A stretch of DNA of 64,000 nucleotides from NCBI GenBank assembly GCA_902773355.1, contig CACYEI010000041.1:1-64000 (forward strand), written 5' to 3'. The translations under genes were made by a program, and so were the position numbers. The notes beneath the pieces were generated by a model that did no database searches, had not been told where the DNA came from, and worked only from the letters and a program-made list of their open reading frames with translations. Numbering within the stretch: position 1 is the first letter of the stretch; every line of letters begins with the position of its first letter. This DNA is from an uncultured Spirochaetales bacterium (GTDB lineage Bacteria > Spirochaetota > Spirochaetia > Sphaerochaetales > Sphaerochaetaceae). Of the stretch, positions 26,646-34,447 are shown piece after piece.

Positions 26646-28265
26646 ATGAAAAATAAAAAGATTCTTAGTGTTTTAATTCTATCACTGCTTTTTATTTCTA
26701 CTGTATTTGCGCAGACAGTAGTTGAAAGAAGTGATAAGCCGTATATAGCTAAAACAGTTATTCTCCATACTAATGATGTTCATGGAGCTTTAGAAGGATA
26801 TGCATATATCCCTGCTCTAAGATCACAATTTGAAGAACTAGGAGCTAACGTGTTTGTAGTTGATGCTGGGGACTACAGTCAGGGAACAACGTATGTCAGT
26901 ACATCAAGGGGTCTTAATGCAGTAACCATGATGAATGCAGCTGGCTATGACTTAGCTACTCTTGGTAACCATGAATTTGATTATGGTTATGAGCAGTTAC
27001 AGTCAAATTTAAACAGGGCTAATTTTATGGTATTATGTAATGATGTTCTGGATGCAGATTTTAATACTTTATTTTATCCTGCAGTTGTTGTTGATTGTGG
27101 ATATGGCCTTAAGATAGGTTTTGTAGGGGTAGAAACTCCAGAAACCTGGACCAAGGTTAATCCTGCTTTGATTAAAGGACTACATTTCCTGTCTGGTAAT
27201 GATTTTTATCAGGTCTCTCAGGAATCAATAGATACACTGAAAGCTCAGGGTGCTAATATAATTATTGGTCTAACTCATTTAGGTGTTAATTCTAGTTCAG
27301 AACCATATACTTCTTATGATTTATATGCTAATACTAATGGCTTTGATTTGTTGTTAGATGGACACAGTCATACAGTTATGGAAGAAGGACCACATGGAGA
27401 ACCTATACAGTCAACTGGAACAGCTTTTAAATATATTGGAGTTGTAGTTGTAGATAATCTTACCAAAAAGATTGAATCTCATTATTTGATTTCTACAGAG
27501 GCGCTTGAAAAAGATCTTGAAAAAGATCCTGAAACTCTTTCCGTTGCTCAGAATTTAATAAATATTGTAAAAGAAGAGTATGGACAAGTTTTTGCTACTT
27601 CACAGGTAGAACTTAATGGTAATAGAGATCCAGGAAACAGAACTCAGGAAACAAATTTAGGAGATTTAATTACAGATGCAATGAAATGGTATATTACAAA
27701 AGATGGAGATAGTTTGACTGTACCAGCAGAAAATGTAGTGGCTATAACAAACGGTGGAGGAATCCGTGCTGGAATTACAACTGGAGATGTAACTAAAAAT
27801 GATGTAAATATGGTGTTACCATTTGGAAATACAGTAACAGTTATTTATGTAACAGGTGCTGAATTGCTGGAAGCATTAGAAGCTTCAACATATGCTACAC
27901 CTGTAGCTTCAGGTGCTTTTCCACAGGTTTCTGGAATTAGGTTTACCGTAGATACTTCTGTTGGGTATGATGCAAATTTAACAACCTATCCTAATTCTGT
28001 GTACTATGGTCCAGCTTCAATAAGGCGTGTTTCAATACAGGATATAAATGGTCAACCTTTTGATGTGAATGCTAGATATGCTGTTATAACAAATAACTTT
28101 ATATCTGCAGGCGGAGATACATATTATGTATTTGGAAATGCAGTTGATCAGTTTGATACTGGATTACCATTGGATGAAGTAATAATGCTTTACGTACAGG
28201 AAGAGTTAGGTGGAGTCATAGGTCAACAGTATGCTAATACAGAAGGAAGAATAACGGTAATATAA
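26646..28265 (+). CDS. Secreted 5'-nucleotidase / 2',3'-cyclic phosphodiesterase family protein
   Basis: This secreted metallophosphatase has 539 residues and a signal peptide ending VFAQT. The metal-binding motifs of the UshA/CD73 family are present: HTNDVHGA near 40, GNHEFDYG near 105, and DGHSHTV near 240. The C-terminal substrate-binding domain has TNGGGIRAG near 375 and FGNTVTV. It would release nucleosides outside the inner membrane, fitting with the nucleoside-type ABC transporter and uridine phosphorylase in this window (inference). A near-perfect ribosome site AAGGAGGAGAG precedes the ATG, and a strong terminator follows, so the gene is probably monocistronic. Confidence 0.93.
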   Translation: MKNKKILSVLILSLLFISTVFAQTVVERSDKPYIAKTVILHTNDVHGALEGYAYIPALRSQFEELGANVFVVDAGDYSQGTTYVSTSRGLNAVTMMNAAGYDLATLGNHEFDYGYEQLQSNLNRANFMVLCNDVLDADFNTLFYPAVVVDCGYGLKIGFVGVETPETWTKVNPALIKGLHFLSGNDFYQVSQESIDTLKAQGANIIIGLTHLGVNSSSEPYTSYDLYANTNGFDLLLDGHSHTVMEEGPHGEPIQSTGTAFKYIGVVVVDNLTKKIESHYLISTEALEKDLEKDPETLSVAQNLINIVKEEYGQVFATSQVELNGNRDPGNRTQETNLGDLITDAMKWYITKDGDSLTVPAENVVAITNGGGIRAGITTGDVTKNDVNMVLPFGNTVTVIYVTGAELLEALEASTYATPVASGAFPQVSGIRFTVDTSVGYDANLTTYPNSVYYGPASIRRVSIQDINGQPFDVNARYAVITNNFISAGGDTYYVFGNAVDQFDTGLPLDEVIMLYVQEELGGVIGQQYANTEGRITVI

Positions 28266-28285
28266 ACTATAATCCTTCTTATAGG

Positions 28286-28317
28286 AGCTACCAGGTGATT
28301 AACTGGTAGCTTTTTTT
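28286..28317 (+). terminator. Rho-independent terminator
   Basis: AGCTACCAG (28286-28294) pairs with CTGGTAGCT (28303-28311) and is followed by a run of T. It ends the nucleotidase gene. Confidence 0.9.
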
Positions 28318-28318
28318 A

Positions 28319-28347
28319 TTGATTTATTTCTTCAAATTTTTTATTAT
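28319..28347 (+). promoter_or_regulatory. Promoter of the HExxH lipoprotein gene
   Basis: TTGATT (28319-28324) and TATTAT (28342-28347) are separated by 17 bases. The ATG at 28355 follows 7 nt after the -10 box without any Shine-Dalgarno sequence, suggesting a leaderless transcript. It lies immediately after the preceding terminator. Confidence 0.55.
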
Positions 28348-28354
28348 CTAATAG

Positions 28355-29989
28355 ATGTCAAAAAGTTTAAAAAAGGAAATTCTAGTTTTATTTTTATTAT
28401 TTTTATTATTATTTTGCTCATGTAATTTTATTATTGATACAGGTATAGAATCAAAAGATACAGCTGTTGAAGTTGTTGATTCAGAAGGGGCATATGAATC
28501 TGATAGTAAGAACCATTGGCTTATAGATGAAGATGGAAATCGTACTAGTGAAGAGTCTCATATGTATTATAATTCTTATGAAGTTGATGGAAGTGGAAAA
28601 TATATTAAAGAATGTTCTGTTTGTCATTATAAAAGAATATATGAAAAAATAGTTAATATTCCTGAGTATGATAAGAATAAAGGCATGTATAGTTTAACTA
28701 TATACGCTCCAAGTATATATGATGATGAATATGACCCCTCTTCTGTAAAAACTGGTTCATTTACATTAAATGCCTCTGAGCCGTTAGATTATTTTAATTC
28801 CAGTAATTCTACTTCTAAAAGTTTAGATGAAAATATATTTAATGAATTAATAGAAGTAAAAGCATCAGATACGTTATATTTAAAAGGTAATTTTAAAGAT
28901 AATAATCCATTAACTTTTTGGTTTGATGAAAATATAAGTAAAACTAGATTTTATATTAATGAAAAACTTAAAACAGAATCATTTGTTGATACTTCTTATA
29001 TTGGTATTGGTAAGCTTTCACCTGAAGAATTTTATGCAGAATTTAAAACAGCTTTAATAAAGGAATTGAAAAAAAACTATCTAGCTAAAGAAGAAAGAAT
29101 TTTTGATATTAAAGCTTGGGATTATGATGGAGATGGATTTTTTAGAATTGTAGTTATAGATTTTGGTGAGGGTACAGTTAATTTATCTGGAGCAGGGATA
29201 TCTGGAACTGCTGGAATGTATATTACAAATAACTTATCAAATAATACTAGTTCAAATCAATCTGACATGTTTTTTGTAAATGCAAGATTTATAGTTCCAT
29301 GTTATTATAAGCTTAATTACTCTGTTGAAAAATGTGCTCAGACCTTCATGACTACGCTTTCCCATGAATATATGCATTATTTACAAGATGCATATTGGGT
29401 ACAACAATATAATACAACTATACATGGAAGTAGTTTTTTACTTGAAGGTTTAGCTAATACTGCGGCTTTCTATACTTTAAAAGATTCAAATATAATTAAT
29501 TTTTCAGGTCAGATGTCTTTTATGCTTAATAAAAGTAAAACATTTTATCCATATTTAGAAACTCAAAATGAAACGTCTGTGAATTTATTGGATTATTCAT
29601 TAGGACCTTTGTTCTTTATTTATGTAAAAAATAATTTTGGACAGAATTTTGTTAATGAATTTATAAAAAGTGGAGAAGGGAATATTGATAAGGCTACTAG
29701 AAGTATTCTAAAAGTTCCATTTACAAAGGTTTATATTGATTGTTTAAGAGAGGCTTTTTCTCAAGCAAATAATAAAACATCTGATTATTATTTATTTGGA
29801 TTAACAAAAGATATTATAGATCAATATTTTTCCTATGATGGTGTTGGTGAGGTTTTTACTTTATCTAATAATTCGTATAGCGCTTCAAATTTATACCAGT
29901 TAAGTTTTGTTATTAATAAATTTGATAAAAAATATAATGAAATTTATTTAACAGGTTCAGGTTTTAAAACATTTATATTTTTTCTTTAA
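28355..29989 (+). CDS. Lipoprotein with HExxH zinc-metallopeptidase motif
   Basis: The N-terminus (MSKSLKKEI, a Leu/Phe run, then FCSCN) is a lipoprotein signal, so the 544-residue protein is probably anchored to a membrane by its lipidated cysteine. A central zinc-protease motif His337-Glu338-Tyr-Met-His341 is followed by Glu364 in FLLEGLANTAA, the arrangement of gluzincins. It most resembles hyicolysin-like (M30) peptidases, which fold the active site into a similar SHEYxH helix. A short Cys-x-x-Cys pair (ECSVCHYKR, about residues 88-96) lies near the N-terminus. The next gene starts 2 nt after its stop and encodes another exported protein. Activity is inferred from the motif only. Confidence 0.75.
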   Translation: MSKSLKKEILVLFLLFLLLFCSCNFIIDTGIESKDTAVEVVDSEGAYESDSKNHWLIDEDGNRTSEESHMYYNSYEVDGSGKYIKECSVCHYKRIYEKIVNIPEYDKNKGMYSLTIYAPSIYDDEYDPSSVKTGSFTLNASEPLDYFNSSNSTSKSLDENIFNELIEVKASDTLYLKGNFKDNNPLTFWFDENISKTRFYINEKLKTESFVDTSYIGIGKLSPEEFYAEFKTALIKELKKNYLAKEERIFDIKAWDYDGDGFFRIVVIDFGEGTVNLSGAGISGTAGMYITNNLSNNTSSNQSDMFFVNARFIVPCYYKLNYSVEKCAQTFMTTLSHEYMHYLQDAYWVQQYNTTIHGSSFLLEGLANTAAFYTLKDSNIINFSGQMSFMLNKSKTFYPYLETQNETSVNLLDYSLGPLFFIYVKNNFGQNFVNEFIKSGEGNIDKATRSILKVPFTKVYIDCLREAFSQANNKTSDYYLFGLTKDIIDQYFSYDGVGEVFTLSNNSYSASNLYQLSFVINKFDKKYNEIYLTGSGFKTFIFFL

Positions 29990-29991
29990 CT

Positions 29992-30747
29992 ATGAAAAAA
30001 TTTTTATTTATTGTTTTTATATTTCTTTTTTCAGTTTTTTCTGTTTTTTCTCTTCTGCTGATAGATACTACTGAAGATTATTTTGTATTGGAAAAAGAAA
30101 AATGGGATAGATTTTATAAGGCGTATAAATTAAATGATACAGATGAAATATTAAATATTATTAACTTTGGTTATTTACCAAATGTTTTTTCAACCTTTGA
30201 AGGTTCATTATCTGTTTTTGATATGATTATGTCTATGAATGATCCAAGATGTATTGATTCATTATATAAATATGTTATTCAATATGTTGAATTTAAAAAA
30301 GATCAAAGTCTTATACGCTCAGAATCTGAACAGCCAATTCAATTAGATATATCACTATATATCGGTAAAAAAAAATTGGATATTCCAGTATATTTATCTG
30401 GTTCTAAAGATGTGATTGAGGCTGATAAAAGAAAAGAAACATTTGTAGAATTTTCTTGTAAAAACAGTATAGATTTTGTACCCGATGAAGAAGATTTTAT
30501 TTTTTTATCTTCAGATAACGGTACAATTTCATTAGTAAATTATAAAAAAAAAATAAATAAAGTAATTGAGAGCAGTCTTAATAAAGACATCCTAAGAAAT
30601 ACTGTTTTAAAAGTTGTTTATCATAGTCATGGTTATTTATTTACGTTTGAAACAAAAAGCATTCCTATAAAACAATTAAAAGATATAAAAAATGGGAATT
30701 ATGTATATGATTATTCAATAGATTTCATAGATAAATCTATAGTATGA
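29992..30747 (+). CDS. Secreted protein of unknown function
   Basis: I do not recognise this 251-residue protein. It has a strong signal peptide (MKKFLFIVF, Phe/Ser-rich core, cleavage probably near FSLLL). It carries no lipobox, no further membrane segment and no known motif. The mature part is a helical N-terminal region with ankyrin-like spacing (DEILNIINFGYLPN, around residue 52) and a C-terminal beta-rich part. The gene follows the HExxH lipoprotein by 2 nt and precedes an MFS transporter by 7 nt, so it is in one transcription unit with them. No ribosome site is visible, so translation probably depends on coupling. Confidence 0.65.
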   Translation: MKKFLFIVFIFLFSVFSVFSLLLIDTTEDYFVLEKEKWDRFYKAYKLNDTDEILNIINFGYLPNVFSTFEGSLSVFDMIMSMNDPRCIDSLYKYVIQYVEFKKDQSLIRSESEQPIQLDISLYIGKKKLDIPVYLSGSKDVIEADKRKETFVEFSCKNSIDFVPDEEDFIFLSSDNGTISLVNYKKKINKVIESSLNKDILRNTVLKVVYHSHGYLFTFETKSIPIKQLKDIKNGNYVYDYSIDFIDKSIV

Positions 30748-30754
30748 GGTTGGA

Positions 30755-32383
30755 ATGAAATTAAATTATAAAAGAGTCCTTTGTGTAGGTTTTGCTTTCT
30801 TTCTCATTTGCCTTTTTTGGCAGGCTTATGACAACATAATACCTAAGATTTTGATTGATAAGTTTGGAATGAATCAGACATGGAGTGGTTTTATAATGGC
30901 TCTGGATAATATTTTATCCTTATTTTTATTACCATTTTTTGGTTCTATATCTGACAGAACAAAAACTAAACTTGGTAAAAGAACACCTTTTATATTGGTA
31001 GGAACTATTTGTGCTGTAATTTTTTTTATTATTCTTGGTTTTATAGATAATTCACAGAAAAAAAACCTAGGTTATGTTACTGAATATGTTGTAGATGATA
31101 ATGGATTAAAAAAAATGGACAGTAGAGGTATGGATAGTATATGGAATGAAGAAAAAGATAAGATTTTAAGTACTTCTACAGGTGTTTTATTTACTCTAAG
31201 TAATAATTTATCAGAAAAAGAAATTAAATCAAATGGTATTAAATTATTTACAGAAACTGAATTTAAATCTATTAAAGTAGAAATATATACAAATGATGGA
31301 AAAATAGTAGATAACCCAGATTTTGTTGATTTTGTAACTTCTGCCAGAAGGGCTTATGCTGCAGATATTACGTCCAAACATAAAAGTACCCTTGTTTTAT
31401 TTATTGTTTTCCTTCTCTTAGTTTTAATTTCTATGTCATCTTTCAGATCTCCAGCTGTAGCTTTAATGCCAGATATTATAGTTAAGCCATTAAGATCAAA
31501 AGCTAATGCAATAATAAATTTAATGGGATCCATAGGTGCTATATTTGTTCTTATTATGGGCATATTGTTTTCTACTGGTAAATCATTAAATCTAACTATG
31601 AGTTATTTGGTATATTTTTCTACTATTGGAATACTTATGCTTTTAGCATTATTCATTTTTAAGTTAACAGTAAATGAAGAGAAGTTTGTAAAGGAGATGG
31701 AAGAAGAGACTGGTAAATATTTACATAATTTATCTTCTGAAAAGCAAACAGGGAATTATTATAAGGAAAGACTTACTAAAGAAGAAAAAAGAAGTCTTAT
31801 TTTCTTAATTATTTCAATTATTTTTTGGTTTATGGGTTATAATGCAGTAACATCAAAATATTCTGTTTATGCCGGAGCTGTTCTGAATAGAGATTATAAT
31901 TCTACTTTAATAATTGCACAGGCAGCTGCTGTTTTAGCATATATACCTGTAGGATTTATTTCTTTTCATTTAGGTAGAAAAAAAACAATTTTAATAGGTA
32001 TATCAGTACTTACCTTATCTTTTTTTGTTGCTTCATATTTGAATGAATTTAGCAATCCTATAATAATGAATGTTATGTTTGCATTAGCAGGAATTGGATG
32101 GGCTGCTATAAATGTAAACAGCTATCCTATGGTTGTTGAATTAGCCACAGGAACTGATGTTGGAAAATATACAGGGTATTATTATACTGCATCCATGGCC
32201 GCTCAGACTATAACTCCATTTCTTAGTGGTTTCTTAATGGATAGTTTTAAAAAAATGACAGTACTTTTTCCTTATGCTGTTATTTTTACATCTCTATCCT
32301 TTATTACTATGTTATTTGTCAAACATGGAGATTCAAAGCCTGAAATAAAAACAGTCATATCAGATGCATTTTCTGAAAATTAA
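30755..32383 (+). CDS. MFS sugar transporter, SLC45/GPH-like, with inserted domain
   Basis: This 542-residue major facilitator has the loop 2-3 motif SDRTKTKLGKRTP at about 66-78, typical of sucrose-type SLC45 and GPH carriers, and about twelve membrane segments. Unusually, a hydrophilic stretch of roughly 110 residues (about 99-210) is inserted after the third membrane segment, where related carriers have a short loop. It should lie outside the cytoplasm. The gene precedes a GH31 glycosidase and a second sugar symporter, so uptake of a disaccharide or glycoside is likely (inference). The ribosome site (GAGGTTGG) is moderate. Confidence 0.85.
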   Translation: MKLNYKRVLCVGFAFFLICLFWQAYDNIIPKILIDKFGMNQTWSGFIMALDNILSLFLLPFFGSISDRTKTKLGKRTPFILVGTICAVIFFIILGFIDNSQKKNLGYVTEYVVDDNGLKKMDSRGMDSIWNEEKDKILSTSTGVLFTLSNNLSEKEIKSNGIKLFTETEFKSIKVEIYTNDGKIVDNPDFVDFVTSARRAYAADITSKHKSTLVLFIVFLLLVLISMSSFRSPAVALMPDIIVKPLRSKANAIINLMGSIGAIFVLIMGILFSTGKSLNLTMSYLVYFSTIGILMLLALFIFKLTVNEEKFVKEMEEETGKYLHNLSSEKQTGNYYKERLTKEEKRSLIFLIISIIFWFMGYNAVTSKYSVYAGAVLNRDYNSTLIIAQAAAVLAYIPVGFISFHLGRKKTILIGISVLTLSFFVASYLNEFSNPIIMNVMFALAGIGWAAINVNSYPMVVELATGTDVGKYTGYYYTASMAAQTITPFLSGFLMDSFKKMTVLFPYAVIFTSLSFITMLFVKHGDSKPEIKTVISDAFSEN

Positions 32384-32433
32384 TTCTTGTGTTATTGAAT
32401 ATCTGGGTTTAGAATGTATGTAATATTCAAAAG

Positions 32434-32449
32434 GTTTAATTAATTAAAC
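32434..32449. promoter_or_regulatory. Perfect 16-bp palindrome upstream of the GH31 gene, candidate ROK operator
   Basis: GTTTAATTAATTAAAC is its own reverse complement. It lies just after possible -10 sequences (TAGAAT 32410-32415, TAATAT 32421-32426) and before the AAGGAG ribosome site, a good place for a repressor. A ROK-type repressor is encoded at the end of this locus. A related but different inverted repeat, TTTAA-T-TTAAA, lies at 35958-35968 upstream of the repressor gene. Binding is inferred, not shown. Confidence 0.45.
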
Positions 32450-32458
32450 TTAAGGAGT

Positions 32459-34447
32459 TTGCATATCATAAACAATATAATCAAAGACTTAAAGGTGGCA
32501 GTAGGGCATGTAGATAATGATTTTTCCATGTCCAGAGGTAGCTTTAAATATAAAAAGAAAATATCAAATAAAACTTGGCTGGATTTACAGGAAATTTCTG
32601 AAAGTGATTTTGGATATATATTACGTTATTCTTATCCAAAGACTAGTGAGGAGTTTTTAATTCATGTATTAATTAAAGGCTCAGATATGCATATATTTAT
32701 GCTTCCTAATAAAATGATTGATAACGGTGTGTGTAATTGTTATTGGATATCAATTATTGCTGATCCTTCAGAATATATTTATGGTTGTGGAGAGAATTAT
32801 TCAATTTTAAATTTAAAAGGTGAGAATGTTAGAATTTGGGTCGCAGAACATCAGAATACGTTAAGAATAACAAAAAAACTTATTAAATGGAAACTTTTTG
32901 GAAAAAAACCTGATAAAATACTTAATTTTTCTAAATATGAAACATATTATTCACAGCCAACTTTTATATCTAGTAAGCTTTTTTTTGTTCATGTTAACAC
33001 TACTTCATATTCAGAATTTGATTTCAGAGATGGAAATAGAACGGTTTTATATTTACAGGACTTACCAGATTTGCATATTTGTTTTTCTGATAATTTTACA
33101 GGCTTATCCAAAAAATTATCAAATTTTTTAGGGCATCAGAATATACTTCCGGATTGGTTATATGATGGAACTATTATAGCAGTTCAGGGGGGTACGGATA
33201 AAATTGAGGAAAAAATACGTATTTCCAATCAGTATGATATTAAGGTTTGTGGAGTTTGGTCTCAGGATTGGTGCGGATGCAGAAAAACAGCATTTGGATA
33301 TCAGGTAATGTGGAACTGGGAATGGGATAAGGAACTTTATCCTAATTTGGATCAAAAGATAAAAGAATGGAATCAAAAAGGAATTAAGTTCTTAGGCTAT
33401 ATAAATCCATTTATTGCAGTAGAAAAAGATTTATATAAAGTAGCTTCAGAAAGAGGTTATTGTGTTAAAAATAAATCTGGTGAAGATTATATGGTAACAA
33501 TAACTACATTTCCTGCTGCTATGGTTGATTTTACTAATCCAGATGCTTATGAATGGTATAAAAATATAATTAAAAATAACATGATAGGTCTAGGTATGGC
33601 TGGCTGGATGGCAGATTTTGGAGAATATTTGCCTGTTGATTGTGTTCTTTATTCAGGAGAAGATCCTGAAAAAATGCATAATACATGGCCTTCTCTTTGG
33701 GCTAAAATGAACCATGAAGCTATATATGAAACTAAAAAAGAATCAGAAGTTTTCTTTTTTACCAGATCTGGTTTTACAGATACAATCAAGTATTCATCTA
33801 TGATGTGGACAGGAGATCAGCATGTGGACTGGTCCAAAGATGATGGTTTACCTTCTGTTATTCCTGCAACATTATCACTATCATTAAGTGGATTTGGAAT
33901 AACTCATTCAGATGCAGGCGGTTATACTACAGTTATGCAAATGAGACGAACCAAAGAACTTCTAATGCGCTGGGAAGAAATGAATGTTTTTTCTCCATTA
34001 CTTAGACTTCATGAAGGAAATCAGCCTGAAAATAATATACAGTTTGACGCAGATAGTGAAACATTGACTCATTTGTCCAAAATGTCATATATGCATTATA
34101 AACTTAAAAATTACCTTAAATATCTAGTTAAAATGTGCTCTGAAGAAGGTACTCCTGTAATGCGTCCGTTATTTTATCACTATAATGAAAAACAATCCTA
34201 TGAAGAAAAGACAGAATATTTGCTTGGACGGGACATACTTGTTGCTCCAATTATAGATGAATCTACATATGAAAGAAGTGTTTATTTACCAAACGATAAT
34301 TGGGTGCATTTATTTTCTAAAACAGGATATGAAGGCGGAATATATAAATTAAAATCACCTATTGGAGAGCCTTTGGTCTTTATTAGAAAAAACAGTGATT
34401 ATTTTTCTGAATTAATTCAAATTACGGAGGGGAGAGTTAATGAGTAA
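32459..34447 (+). CDS. GH31 alpha-glycosidase of the YihQ (sulfoquinovosidase-like) subgroup
   Basis: This is a cytoplasmic retaining alpha-glycosidase of about 662 residues without a signal peptide. The nucleophile is Asp386 in GWMADFGEYLP and the acid/base is Asp453 in WTGDQHVDW; both motifs are those of YihQ-type enzymes. Measured from these, Gln243, Gln269, Trp285 and Tyr489 match the YihQ positions Gln262, Gln288, Trp304 and Tyr508 as I recall them, but position 282 is Gln where sulfoquinovosidases have the sulfonate-binding Arg301. Substrate is therefore uncertain: an ordinary alpha-glucoside is as likely as a sulfoquinovoside. The start is doubtful. TTG 32459 lies only one base after AAGGAG, and GTG 32495 or a rare ATC/ATA start are alternatives. 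Confidence 0.88.
   Translation: MHIINNIIKDLKVAVGHVDNDFSMSRGSFKYKKKISNKTWLDLQEISESDFGYILRYSYPKTSEEFLIHVLIKGSDMHIFMLPNKMIDNGVCNCYWISIIADPSEYIYGCGENYSILNLKGENVRIWVAEHQNTLRITKKLIKWKLFGKKPDKILNFSKYETYYSQPTFISSKLFFVHVNTTSYSEFDFRDGNRTVLYLQDLPDLHICFSDNFTGLSKKLSNFLGHQNILPDWLYDGTIIAVQGGTDKIEEKIRISNQYDIKVCGVWSQDWCGCRKTAFGYQVMWNWEWDKELYPNLDQKIKEWNQKGIKFLGYINPFIAVEKDLYKVASERGYCVKNKSGEDYMVTITTFPAAMVDFTNPDAYEWYKNIIKNNMIGLGMAGWMADFGEYLPVDCVLYSGEDPEKMHNTWPSLWAKMNHEAIYETKKESEVFFFTRSGFTDTIKYSSMMWTGDQHVDWSKDDGLPSVIPATLSLSLSGFGITHSDAGGYTTVMQMRRTKELLMRWEEMNVFSPLLRLHEGNQPENNIQFDADSETLTHLSKMSYMHYKLKNYLKYLVKMCSEEGTPVMRPLFYHYNEKQSYEEKTEYLLGRDILVAPIIDESTYERSVYLPNDNWVHLFSKTGYEGGIYKLKSPIGEPLVFIRKNSDYFSELIQITEGRVNE

Noticed and set aside
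32898-33131. 77-codon open frame inside the GH31 gene
   Set aside because: It is in another frame of a conserved enzyme, and its Phe/Leu-rich composition comes from AT-rich codons.
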